Notes under the pieces: model-generated
Told to the model about the DNA's origin: nothing
The model's input: only the letters and a program-made list of their open reading frames with translations
Database searches by the model: none
Shown: one piece after another, positions 35,256 through 45,538 of the stretch
Layout of the letters: each line of letters begins with the position of its first letter
Numbering within the stretch: position 1 is the stretch's first letter
Source: Oscillospiraceae bacterium
GTDB taxonomy: Bacteria; Bacillota; Clostridia; TANB77; CAG-508
NCBI GenBank assembly: GCA_009778695.1
Contig: WRFS01000010.1
Span: 1-55,115, forward strand
Reading direction: 5' to 3'
DNA length: 55,115 nucleotides
Translations under genes and position numbers: made by a program

Positions 35256-35284
35256 TTGAATTATTTAAAAGATTGTAATATAAT
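35256..35284 (+). promoter_or_regulatory. promoter of the adhesin gene
   Basis: TTGAAT (35256-35261), 17-bp spacer, TATAAT (35279-35284). An imperfect direct duplication (ATAGGGG...AATTT) precedes the start codon at 35388-35419. Confidence 0.7.
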
Positions 35285-35423
35285 ATCACAGTAAGGAATA
35301 AAACTATAGAGAAGCCTTAGATACAAAAGATACGAATTAAGAAATTAATTAAATTTAAACATTGGAGAACCTTAACTTCATAATAAAATAGGGGAAATTT
35401 AAAAATAGGGGGAATTTAAAATA

Positions 35424-38229
35424 ATGAGGAAAATTTTAGCATTTAAAATTTTGGCATTAATTATTGCGTTAGTTATGAGCATCGCAATATTTGCACCAGG
35501 AGTAATGGCAGCTAATGGAAATAACGGAAATGGTAATGGTAATGGAAACAATGGGAACGGAAACGGAAATGGAAATGGGAACAACAGTAGTAGCAACAGT
35601 GCAGCACCAAACACAGATGTTAATCAAACCATTTATCTTAAAGGTAGTGGTAGTAACTTCAGCAAAGATGGTTGGAGTAATGTATTCTACCTAGGGGATT
35701 CAGCAAATGCAACAGATCCAAGTGTATGGCATCTTGTATATTCAGGAAACAATTTTGCTGCAATAACTAATATGCAAATAACTTTTACAAATGGTGAAGT
35801 GTTTAAGTGGACTTCCGATATGGGGCCATCAACAAACGGTGGAGGCAATAATCCTGGATGGGTAATTGTAGCACCAGCTGGCTGGCAAATTGCATATGTA
35901 GACAAAGGGAACAATAATAATAGCGATAGCTTTGTAGTTACAAAAGAAAGTGGAAATATACAATTCAATATTAGTGGATTCCATAACGGAACAGCAGATC
36001 CAGATAAACCTCAACCACACGATACAAAAATACTTGTAAAAATAGAAAAATCAGTGGATGGCGTTAATATCGTAGATTGGGCAAAAACTAATAATATTAA
36101 TATAAGTGATCTTAGCAAATATATGAGTTTTGAGCTTTATGCAATAAATACAGATGAAAGCCTAGGGGATTTAGTTGCTAATGGAACTATTGGAACTGAT
36201 GGAAAAATTGATTTTGGTAGTATTACAAATCCAGGTTCTTACAAGGTTGTAGAAAAACTTACAACTGAAGGCGAGAAGATTTTTAAAACTCCAACTGATT
36301 TAACAATATATGTTAGTGCAAACGGAAAAGTAACTCAATTCGATTCTAATGCTCTTTATACGATTGTTAATGGTTACAGCAGTGATTATATAAAAAATTT
36401 GGAATATCGGAGCAAATAATGATGTGCTTAATGACAACGGTGATATTTTCTACATTGGAGAAACTAACACTATAACAGGACAAGAATATCCATCTTTTTG
36501 TGCACATGCTGGTTCTACGGGATTCTCATATTCTGGCTATAAAATTAGTACACTAGAAGATCAAACAAATGAAATTGGTGATATTTCTAAATTTATTTCA
36601 GCTTTCAATTATATTGAAGATAAATATGGAGATGTAAATCAAAATAGAACAATTACACAAACAGTAATATGGACATTACTTGGTGCTATTAAACTTGATT
36701 CAGATTATTTTAATGCAAGCACTTTAACTGATGCTGAAAAAGCTGCTGTAAAAGATGTAATTGCTAACTCTGATGGGTATACAGGAAGTGGGAAAATAGT
36801 TGACCTTGCTTATTTACATGGTGTAGGCACTGGTGACGACCTTTTTAATGCTCAACCTCAACTTGTTCCATTGTATGCACCAGTGTTCAACAATACTACA
36901 ATTCCAATGGTTGGAGCAATGAATGTAAACGTTGACGTTACGAAACAACATGATGTAGTAAATACAACAAACTACTATACACGCGATGTACAAAAGTACT
37001 ATACACATGATGTACAAGATTTCTATACACGTGACGTACAAGATTTCTATACACGTGATGTACAAGATTTCTATACACGTAACGTACAAGATTTCTATGT
37101 ACCAACATTTGAAAAGAAAATAACAAATAATAATACAGGCACATTAGTAAGTTGGGTAAATAGTGGTAACCCTGTAGATGGTAATATACTTGGTGGCGTA
37201 TTGCATAATGGTATGACTTATGTTTCTGTTAATGTTGCAGATGCAAGTAAGGATGGAGGAATTAATTTTGATATCGCAGACTCAAGCAAAGGAAATAACC
37301 CTAATGCAGATATTGGATATGGTTACAATGTGAAAATAGAGGGAAACCAACTTATAATTTCTTTTGACAACAGATTAATATCAGCAAATGTAGGAGCTGT
37401 AGTATCTACAGCACAATTTACTGGTAATCCTACTAGTGAAGTAAAGCATACTCAAGTAGGAAATGGTCAAACCCTTAAAATTGACATGCCAGCTAATTAC
37501 GGTGATACAATTTATTTGTTTGTTCACTTTGAAGGAGGCATCTCATGGTATACAACAGGTCAATACGAATTTACAGGATGGAAATTATCTAATACTGTAA
37601 CAGGGGATTACAGCTTGGTGAAAACTGAAACAGGTGAATATCAATATGTTAAAACTGAAACAGGTGATTATCAATATGTTAAAACTGTAACAGGGAAAAA
37701 TAAATATGTTAAAACTGTATATGGTGATAACGTATTAACTAATACCGAAACGACTACAACAACCGTTCATGATGATGAATATGCTGCAAATTTCGATTTA
37801 ACTGTTTATGATGAAAACAACAATTCAGTTTATGCTACAACTATATCTAATAATGGTCAAGTTAATATTTCTAATTTAGCACCAGGCACATATAATTGTG
37901 TTCTTTCGGGAGCTGGTATTGAGAATATGACAATGCCTGTAGTAGTTACAAGTGGAGAAACAGCATCTGTTTCATTTACAACTGTTGTAAATGGTGATGA
38001 TGTAAACACAAGTAGCCCAGATGTAGTAACAGATAATAACCTTCCAGATGTAATAACAGATAAGGTATTACCTATTAAGTATTCAGATAATAAATTAGAA
38101 GATGTATACGCAGACAATATATTAACACCTGGATATTCAGATAATAAACTTCGCAATGTATATGAAGGTAATAAAAACCCTGAATCTTCTAAAAGTATTG
38201 AATATGGCATTTATACACCTAGTAGATAA
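35424..38229 (+). CDS. thioester-domain surface adhesin (one frame break)
   Basis: About 934 residues after removing one base from the A-run at 36392-36397. Signal peptide: ALIIALVMSIAIFAPGVMAA. Next come an Asn/Gly repeat linker, a beta-rich domain, and a SpaA/Cna-B-like domain (FELYAINTDESLGDLVANGT...GSYKVVEKL). Then a TQXA thioester domain follows: PSFCAHAG with Cys at 36499-36501 and QNRTITQTVIWTLL with Gln, which can form an internal Cys-Gln thioester. Five 8-residue YTRDVQDF units (36976-37095) and four to five 10-residue TGxYxYVKTx units follow. No LPxTG motif or sortase gene is seen, so the mode of attachment is unclear. Confidence 0.8.
36976..37095 (+). repeat. 24-bp tandem repeat, five units, in the adhesin
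   Basis: Each unit encodes YTRDVQDF or a close variant (KY, HDV, RNV). It follows the thioester domain and is probably an extended stalk or ligand surface. A second array of 30-base units encoding TGxYxYVKTx lies near 37600-37730. Confidence 0.85.
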
Positions 38230-38323
38230 AACTTGAAAAATAATACAAATGAAAATAAAGAGAAATATACAAGAACTTTATATATAATAACGATATAGTT
38301 TTAATATTCCTAATATATTAAAA

Positions 38324-38380
38324 GATGTCCTATAATGTAATCCTGTTAAACAGGATTACAACTATAGGATATCTTTTTTT
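38324..38380 (+). terminator. strong terminator of the adhesin gene
   Basis: TGTAATCCTGT (38336-38346) pairs with ACAGGATTACA (38350-38360), and TCCTATA (38328-38334) with TATAGGA (38363-38369), followed by seven T. Confidence 0.88.
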
Positions 38381-38431
38381 GTAATAATATTACGCCTATA
38401 TTAAGTGTTTGTTACATTTTGATTAAGCCTA

Positions 38432-38460
38432 TTGACAAATTTTGCAAACCGTCATAAAAT
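38432..38460 (+). promoter_or_regulatory. promoter of rsmD
   Basis: TTGACA (38432-38437), 17-bp spacer, TAAAAT (38455-38460). Confidence 0.75.
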
Positions 38461-38497
38461 GTACGCAACCAAAGTATTTTTTATGTAAAGAGGAAAA

Positions 38498-39052
38498 ATG
38501 AGAGTTATTGGTGGTATTGCAAGAGGAACAAAATTATATACGTTAGATGGATTAGCAACAAGGCCAACATTAGATAGAGTAAAAGAATCATTATTTAGCA
38601 TTATACAATTATATATTGAAGATGCTAGTGTTTTAGATTTATTTGCAGGAAGTGGGGCTTTGGGGTTAGAAGCTGTAAGCAGAGGAGCAAGCTTCACCAT
38701 TTTGTCGGATTCATCTCGAAGGGCAAACTTTATTATACAGCAAAATATTATAAAGACAAAATTTCAAGACAAAGTAATGCTTTTAGAGATGGACTATAAA
38801 GCGGTCTTGCAAAAAATGAAGGAAGAAACTAGAGAATTCGATATAATATTTTTAGATCCACCATATAAAAAAAATTTATTAATTGATGCAATAAAAAAAA
38901 TTATTGAATATGATTTATTATCTCAAAATGGAATAATTGTAATAGAAACAGATGAAAAAGAAAAAATAGGGGAGATATCAGATATAGACATTAACATAAA
39001 GGACATAAGAAAATATGGTAGAGTATTATTAATATTTTTGGAACAAGTGTAA
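38498..39052 (+). CDS. rsmD: 16S rRNA (guanine966-N2)-methyltransferase
   Basis: A 184-residue class I SAM-dependent methyltransferase that modifies G966 of 16S rRNA. Hallmarks: MRVIGGIARGTKL at the start, TRPTLDRVKESLFSII, the SAM loop VLDLFAGSGALGLEAVSRGA, and the catalytic DPPY in IIFLDPPYKKNLL. AGAGGAAAA precedes ATG 38498. Complete and of normal length. coaD, the common neighbour, is missing; a coiled-coil gene follows instead. Confidence 0.95.
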   Translation: MRVIGGIARGTKLYTLDGLATRPTLDRVKESLFSIIQLYIEDASVLDLFAGSGALGLEAVSRGASFTILSDSSRRANFIIQQNIIKTKFQDKVMLLEMDYKAVLQKMKEETREFDIIFLDPPYKKNLLIDAIKKIIEYDLLSQNGIIVIETDEKEKIGEISDIDINIKDIRKYGRVLLIFLEQV

Positions 39053-39091
39053 AAATATAATTTTAAGTGTCATCAGAAAGGAAATAAAAAA

Positions 39092-39583
39092 ATGGAGATT
39101 TTCACATTATTAGAAGAAATTGAAGATATGCTGGAAATGAGTAGAGGTATACCCTTTACAAATAAAAAGCTTATTGATCAGGAAAAAATATTAGACAAAT
39201 TAGAAGAAGTAGTATTAAATCTTCCAGAAGCGTTAAAGCATGCAAAATGGATAAAAGAAGAAAGAGAAAGAATTATTGCAGAAGCACAAAAAGAAGCTGC
39301 TGAAATTGTAAAAGAGGCAGAAAATCGAATCATTTCTATGATTGATGAACATGAAATTACTAAAAAAGCATATGAAAAAAAGCAAGAAATTATCACAACC
39401 GCAAATGAAATGTCAAGAGAGATTGATAAAGGAACTAGAGATTATGCAGATGGCATTTTAATTGATTTAGAAACTCAAATAAAAGCTATGGAAGAAAGAT
39501 TTCAAGAAGTAACTTCATATGTTAATCTAAAGTTTCAAGAAACTTTAGAAACGATAGATAATAATAGAAAGGAATTAAAATAA
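39092..39583 (+). CDS. coiled-coil cytoplasmic protein, unknown role
   Basis: A 163-residue, highly charged protein, mostly one long helix (about 60-150) with heptad-like spacing: WIKEERERIIAEAQKEAAEIVKEAENRII. It resembles the ATPase-like/DivIVA-like small proteins often found near rsmD and coaD in Clostridia. No membrane segment. GAAAGGAAATAAAAAA precedes ATG 39092, so the start is well supported. It may be a division-associated scaffold, but that is only context. Confidence 0.7.
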   Translation: MEIFTLLEEIEDMLEMSRGIPFTNKKLIDQEKILDKLEEVVLNLPEALKHAKWIKEERERIIAEAQKEAAEIVKEAENRIISMIDEHEITKKAYEKKQEIITTANEMSREIDKGTRDYADGILIDLETQIKAMEERFQEVTSYVNLKFQETLETIDNNRKELK

Positions 39584-39607
39584 AATAAAACAAAATGAAG
39601 TAACGTA

Positions 39608-39722
39608 GCTTGTGGTAGTTAGTATATGATTTTTAAAAAGCGTGCGACAGCCCTTTGAGGCATACGGATTACCCCTTGACCTGGAGGAGCTTTTTAAAAA
39701 TCATATACTAACTACCACAAGC
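39608..39722. repeat. foldback element A4 (arms 32 bp, reversed core)
   Basis: Perfect arms at 39608-39639 and 39691-39722. The core is in the opposite orientation to A1-A3: CGACAGCCCTTTGAGGCATA, then CGGATTACCCCTTGACC. Located between the coiled-coil gene and ftsK. Confidence 0.88.
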
Positions 39723-39765
39723 GGATTGAGTATGAGAAATAATATCTACAGGAGGAATAATAAAA

Positions 39766-42067
39766 GTGGCGAGAAGTAGAAAAAAAAAGAATAGTGAATT
39801 AAAAATAGATATACAAATTATCATAATATTAATATTTAGTATCTTGCTAAGTGTTTTTGTGTTTTCTGAATCTGGAATTGTTGGTAAAACAGTTAGTGAA
39901 ATATTAGGTGGATTAATAAGTTGGGTAAAATACATATTACCTATTGGTTTTTTTATAATAGCCATTTATTTATTTTTTAATAAAAAAGATGGTATTAAAG
40001 GAAAACTAATTTTTTATTTAATAATGCTATTATTAGTCGCTACAATATTGGCTACAAGTGAATTTTCAAATGGCACTTTTAGTGGAATGAAAAGTTTAGT
40101 TGACTTGTCGCAAAAGGCATATGATTTAGGCACTAATGGCATTGGCGGTGGAGTACTTGGAACTGTTATTGCGAATGTTTTTATAACTATGGGGGTTGCA
40201 GGAAGCTATATTCTTTCTGTGGGTTTAATTATTATAATTGCAATATTTAGTTTTGGATTACGACCTGGGAAGTTAATAAAAGAAGCAATGGAAAACGCAG
40301 AAGAAAAAAGAACCTTGAGAGATAAAGAGGATGAAATAAGAAAAAAAGAAAGAGAATTGAGAAAGAAAGAAAAATTTGAACAGTTAGAAATCTTAGATTT
40401 ATCAGAAAAAGATGAAAAGTTAAAAAAAGCAGGAAAAAGATATGTTCAAGATATAGAGGAAGAATTTGAACAGCCTAAATTTAACATAAAAGAACCCAAA
40501 AGAAACAATGTAGAACACGAAAATTTATTTACAGAACAAAGTCCTGTTAAAGAAGAAGCTACTAAACAGGTGCTAAACTTAGACCATGCACTTACAGAAG
40601 AAGAAATGAGATATGAATTTCCGCCAATTAGTTTGTTAAAAGAACCTAAACTTAAAAGAAATACTTTAAAAAAGGACTTAACAGCAATTGCTACAAAACT
40701 TCAAAAAACATTGTACAGCTTTGGAGTTTCAGCCAAAGTAGAAAACATATCAGTAGGACCAACAATTACAAGATATGAATTAAAACCTGCAGAAGGCGTA
40801 AGAGTTAGCAAAATTGCAAATTTAGCTGACGATATAGCACTAAATTTAGCTGCAGATACAATAAGAATAGAAGCTCCAATACCAGGTAAGCAGGCGGTTG
40901 GAATAGAAATACCTAACAAAGAAAAAGAAATGGTATTTTTGAGAGAAATAATAGATAGTAGTGAGTTTTTGGATTTAGAAACAAAGACCGCTTTTGCATT
41001 AGGAAAAGATGCAGCAGGTGAGATAATTGTAACAGATATATCTAAAATGCCACATATGTTAATTGCGGGGTCAACTGGTTCAGGAAAAAGTGTCTGTATC
41101 AATACACTTATTGCGAGTATTATATATAAGGCAAAACCAAATGAAGTAAAACTAGTTATGGTTGACCCAAAAGTGGTAGAACTAGCAATGTATAACGGAA
41201 TTCCACATTTATTAATCCCAGTTGTTACAGATGCAAAAAAAGCAGCCGGTGCGTTGCAATGGGCAGTTCAAGAAATGGTGCACCGTTATGAATTATTTGC
41301 AGAAAAAGGAGTAAGGGATTTAGAAGGATACAATAAAGGCGTACAAGGAGAAGGAGAAAAACTTCCTAAAATAGTAATAATTATTGATGAATTAGCAGAT
41401 TTAATGATGGTTGCAGCTAAAGAAGTAGAAGACTCCATTTGTAGGCTGGCACAAATGGCAAGAGCAGCACGGAATGCACTTAGTTGTAGCAACACAAAGA
41501 CCATCTGTTGATGTAATAACAGGACTTATTAAAGCAAATATTCCATCAAGAATTTCATTTGCGGTTTCTTCGGGAGTAGATTCAAGAACAATATTAGATG
41601 AATATGGAGCTGAAAAGTTATTGGGCAAAGGAGACATGCTGTTTGCACCTATTGGTTCAAATAAACCGCAGAGAATACAAGGAGCATTTGTTTCAGATTC
41701 AGAAATTGAAGAAGTGGTTAATTTTATTAAATCAGGAAAAGATATAAAATATAACGAAGATATTATGGAAAAAATTGAAAAAAACAACAATAAAGATGCG
41801 GATTTAGCAGATAATGATGATGATACAGATGAATTTTTAATGGAAGCAATAGACATGGTTGTCCAAACGGGACAAGCCTCAACTTCATACATTCAAAGAA
41901 AATTTAAAGTTGGATATGCAAGAGCAGGAAGAATTATGGATCAAATGGAAGAAAGAGGAATAATCTCCGCTTCAGAAGGAAGTAAACCAAGAAAAGTACT
42001 TATAACACAAGCACAACTAGATGAACTGAAAATGAGCAGTTCGGCAGAGGAAAGCAATGTAGAATAG
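39766..42067 (+). CDS. ftsK: DNA translocase FtsK/SpoIIIE (one frame break)
   Basis: A chromosome-segregation motor. Start GTG 39766 with AGGAGG upstream. Four membrane segments lie in the first 170 residues, then a charged linker, the alpha domain ([20 protein letters not shown]), the RecA-like motor with Walker [13 protein letters not shown] and Walker [17 protein letters not shown], and a C-terminal gamma winged helix ([29 protein letters not shown]). At 41461-41475 an extra base, most simply C41470, breaks [21 protein letters not shown]. Removing it gives about 766 residues, normal length. Probably an assembly insertion. Confidence 0.93.
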
Positions 42068-42120
42068 AACATAAAATTTTGATATCATAGGGATGCAGAG
42101 TAGCACAAAAAGATTGTAAA

Positions 42121-42207
42121 TGTAGGGGCGAACATTGTTCGTCCGAGAGATAATATTATTGAAAACGGTGTAATTATAGTGCAGGACGAACGATGTTCGC
42201 CCCTACA
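42121..42207. repeat. TGTAGGGG-type foldback, intergenic copy
   Basis: TGTAGGGGCGAACATTG (from 42121) is complementary to the segment ending GTTCGCCCCTACA (42207), with 23 of 24 bases paired. The space between is AT-rich. It lies 38 bases before the start of the next gene. Confidence 0.85.
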
Positions 42208-42244
42208 ACAGCGACAACATTTTTTTAAGAAAGCAGGTGAAACA

Positions 42245-43813
42245 TTGTCAAAAAATCAAATATTTTTCAAAATGACAGGAAGAAACTATAATAACATACT
42301 AGAAAAAGTACTAGAAAAAAAAGACTTTACAGCCAACGCCAAAAGTCTACTATTAAGCATGTTCTATAAAATAGAAAACAGCTATGATGACTATAAAACA
42401 GTAAAAATTCTCGTAAAAGATAAAGAGCAATTTATAGAAGAAACAATAAACATAATAAACTATCAATGCAATAAAATAATACTCGTTGAGCCAAACTCAG
42501 ATAAAGGCAAAGAACTTAAAGAACAAGGCAGAAGTGCCGTAGTAGAAGATGGCATAATGTTTGCACACCCTACAGAAAATGCATTATTTGCTGGAGTTGC
42601 AGAAATGGTTACAAAAAACTATAACATAAAATCAGAATACAATTTTGTAAAGCAACAATTAAAAAAAGTCTTAGAATTAGGGTATATTCATAACACAAAA
42701 GAAATCATTTACGACTTTGATGGTTGGTCTTGGAATGCTGGATTAGTAAGCCAAGACGAGACATTATACAATTTAATTTTTTTTAATGCATTAGTTTTGC
42801 TTGGAATTGAATTTATGGAAGAATGGAGAATTAGTGACGACACAACACAAAACTTTATTGACAAAGCAGAAATAAGATTAGCACATTATTATGGAAAAAA
42901 GAACAAAATTATTAGTATGAACGCAATGTTTGATATATTGGTAAAAATACTGATTAAGGATTCTATGAAAGAATTCGTAGAATTGCTCGCTAAAGGAAAA
43001 GATACAAAAAAATCCTTGGATTATATTGAAAACAGACTTAAGTATTTAGAAGATATATATAAAGAAAAAAGGCGTATTAACAAAAAAATAAAAGATATAG
43101 ACAATATAATATTAGATAAGGAACTCTTAGATAGTGAATATAAAAAAAGAAATTCAAAATTACCTTTGAATAACCAGATATTTAGCAAAAAACATTTATT
43201 TGAACTATTAAAACGTGAAAGAGAAAAACTATTTGAACAACTTAAAAACTACAATGTAAAGCTAGAACCTCAAAATTATATTAAAGAAAAAAATGAAATT
43301 ATAAAAGAGTATAAAAAAATTAAACATTTAGAAAAAATTCATAATAATGATTTAAGCTTAAAAGCACAAATAATAAACTTTCAAAAGATTTTTTTAAGTA
43401 ATTTGCAAAAAAAGACAATTAAAACTGATAACAAAAAAGCTATTATAGACTTAATTTTTTTATTTAGATATTACAAATATATAAAAATAGATGAAAATGA
43501 ATATATAAAGGATATCCCAGAAATACAAAAACATATAAAAAAGACCGAAAGGTTAATATTACGAAAAGCATATGAATATAGTGTTTTTGTTAGAATTACA
43601 CAAGACTTAGAAAAAAGCATTGATATTTTAGTAAGAATTTTAGATACAAAAATTATTGATTTACATGAAATAAAATTGGTATCAAAAGTGATGCATAAAA
43701 AGCTATTGTTAGAAATATATGATGGCGAAGTCCTGGACACCACCTTAGAAATTGCAGACAATGTAAAAAGTGGAGCTAATAATAAGGGAAAGAAGATAAA
43801 TTTGTTTTTGTAA
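42245..43813 (+). CDS. hypothetical protein, about 520 residues
   Basis: I do not recognise this family. The start chosen is TTG 42245 with AGGTG upstream; a longer frame from 42179 begins inside a repeat element and is unlikely. The N-terminal half has mixed alpha/beta character (NILEKVLEKKDFTANAKSLLLSMFYKIENSYDDYK, QCNKIILVEPNSDKGKELKEQGRSAVVEDGIMF). The C-terminal half is nearly all charged helix (about 260-450), so probably a coiled coil. No signal peptide or membrane segment. It lies between ftsK and a beta-CASP nuclease gene, same strand. Cytoplasmic, unknown function. Confidence 0.7.
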   Translation: MSKNQIFFKMTGRNYNNILEKVLEKKDFTANAKSLLLSMFYKIENSYDDYKTVKILVKDKEQFIEETINIINYQCNKIILVEPNSDKGKELKEQGRSAVVEDGIMFAHPTENALFAGVAEMVTKNYNIKSEYNFVKQQLKKVLELGYIHNTKEIIYDFDGWSWNAGLVSQDETLYNLIFFNALVLLGIEFMEEWRISDDTTQNFIDKAEIRLAHYYGKKNKIISMNAMFDILVKILIKDSMKEFVELLAKGKDTKKSLDYIENRLKYLEDIYKEKRRINKKIKDIDNIILDKELLDSEYKKRNSKLPLNNQIFSKKHLFELLKREREKLFEQLKNYNVKLEPQNYIKEKNEIIKEYKKIKHLEKIHNNDLSLKAQIINFQKIFLSNLQKKTIKTDNKKAIIDLIFLFRYYKYIKIDENEYIKDIPEIQKHIKKTERLILRKAYEYSVFVRITQDLEKSIDILVRILDTKIIDLHEIKLVSKVMHKKLLLEIYDGEVLDTTLEIADNVKSGANNKGKKINLFL

Positions 43814-43859
43814 GGACGGACGATTTTAAATATTATTTTAAAAAGAAAGGAAAAAAATA

Positions 43860-45509
43860 ATGAAAGTAAAAATTTTAGGAGCAGCAAAAACCGTAACAGG
43901 TTCAAACATATTAGTAGAAGGAGCAGGAAAAAAATTCTTGTTAGATTGTGGGATGTACCAAGGAAAAATAACAGAAGAACAACAAAACCTAGATGCTTTT
44001 GAGTTTAACATAAACGATATTGACTTCATGCTGTTAACCCATGCCCATATCGACCATTCTGGCAGAATACCCAAGTTGTACAAAGAGGGATATAGAAAAC
44101 CCATTTATACAACAAAAGCTACATATGACTTGTGTACAATAATGTTGCCAGACAGCGGACACATTCAAGAAACTGAAGCAAAATGGAAAAACAAGAAACA
44201 TCTAAGAGAAGGTCAAATGCCAGAACCACCAATGTATACAGTTGAAGAGGCCATTCAATCTTTAGAAATATTTAAACCTATTCAATATGATGAAATAATT
44301 GATATAGATGAAAATATTAAAGTTAGATTTAATGATGCAGGACACATGTTAGGTTCTGCAATCCTTGAAATTTGGGTTACAGAAAATGATAAAATACAAA
44401 AACTAGTATTCACAGGAGATTTAGGAAGCAATAATTTACCACTTCTGGATGCCCCAACAATGATTAGAGATACGGACTTTTTAATTATGGAATCAACATA
44501 TGGCGGAAGATTACATATGGACGTAAGCGATAGAGCGGATAAGTTTTTAACTATTGTTACAGAAACTATAGAAAAAGGTGGTAGAGTTATAATTCCATCA
44601 TTTGCAGTTGGAAGAACGCAAGAAATTTTATATGAATTATATAAAATAAAAGAAAGAGAAACCACTGATGCCGAATTTAAAAGAAAATATGAAATTTTAA
44701 TGAAAACTTTAGTATATGTAGATAGCCCACTTGCTATTTCTGCAACAGAAATATTTAAACAAAACATGAACTTGTTTAATGATGAAATAAAAGAAGTTTT
44801 GCAAAAAGGCGACAATCCACTAGAATTTCCGGGACTCAGACTTACAAAAACTTCAGATGAATCAAAACTAATTAACGAAGACACAACCCCTTCAATAATT
44901 ATTTCAGCAAGTGGAATGTGTGAAGTTGGTAGAATAAAGCAACATTTAAAACATAATATATGGAATTCCAAAAATACGGTATTATTTGTGGGATATCAAG
45001 CACCAGGCACCTTGGGATATTCGATAGTTAATGGAGCAAAAAAAGTAAAAATCTTTGGAGAAGAATTTGTTGTGGCTGCTAGAGTTGAATATATAGAAGG
45101 ATATTCAGGACATGCAGATCAAGAATGGCTATTAAACTTTGTTTATTCTTTTGATAAAAGACCAAAACATATATTTTTAGTACATGGCGAAATAGATCAA
45201 CAAGTCATATTAAAAGACAAAATTCAAGAAACAACGCAAATACCTGTTACCATCCCTGATTTAGGAGATGAATTTGATTTAGAAGAAACATCAACATTAG
45301 TAAGTAAAGCAACAACATATGATAAGCATGAATACCTAAAACTCGAGGTTTTAGGCAGGTTAGAAACTTTAAAAGAAGAATTAGTTGATATGAATGAATT
45401 AATAAAACAAGATTTAGATAATGAGGATACCAAGAATGAAAAACTAATGGAGCTAAATGCACAGATTAAAGATTTAGAACAACAAATGGTGAAAATATTG
45501 GAGGTATAA
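43860..45509 (+). CDS. metallo-beta-lactamase/beta-CASP RNase-like protein
   Basis: A 549-residue member of the CPSF/Ysh1-like group. The zinc site is in MLLTHAHIDHSGRIP (HxHxDH), with later ligands in FNDAGHMLGSAIL and VFTGDLGS. The beta-CASP domain follows, then an RNA-specificity-type end (VEYIEGYSGHADQEWLL, LVHGE). These enzymes are RNA endo- or exonucleases; the exact substrate is not evident. A coiled-coil tail (about 495-549) is unusual compared with the common 450-530-residue forms. AGAAAGGAAAAAAATA precedes ATG 43860. Intact. Confidence 0.9.
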   Translation: MKVKILGAAKTVTGSNILVEGAGKKFLLDCGMYQGKITEEQQNLDAFEFNINDIDFMLLTHAHIDHSGRIPKLYKEGYRKPIYTTKATYDLCTIMLPDSGHIQETEAKWKNKKHLREGQMPEPPMYTVEEAIQSLEIFKPIQYDEIIDIDENIKVRFNDAGHMLGSAILEIWVTENDKIQKLVFTGDLGSNNLPLLDAPTMIRDTDFLIMESTYGGRLHMDVSDRADKFLTIVTETIEKGGRVIIPSFAVGRTQEILYELYKIKERETTDAEFKRKYEILMKTLVYVDSPLAISATEIFKQNMNLFNDEIKEVLQKGDNPLEFPGLRLTKTSDESKLINEDTTPSIIISASGMCEVGRIKQHLKHNIWNSKNTVLFVGYQAPGTLGYSIVNGAKKVKIFGEEFVVAARVEYIEGYSGHADQEWLLNFVYSFDKRPKHIFLVHGEIDQQVILKDKIQETTQIPVTIPDLGDEFDLEETSTLVSKATTYDKHEYLKLEVLGRLETLKEELVDMNELIKQDLDNEDTKNEKLMELNAQIKDLEQQMVKILEV

Positions 45510-45538
45510 TTATAGCGGACTTGAAAAAGGAGAAACAA

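Noticed and set aside
36814-37144. Minus-strand ORFs over the adhesin repeats
   Set aside because: They are shadows of the 24-bp tandem repeat; the plus frame has the domains.
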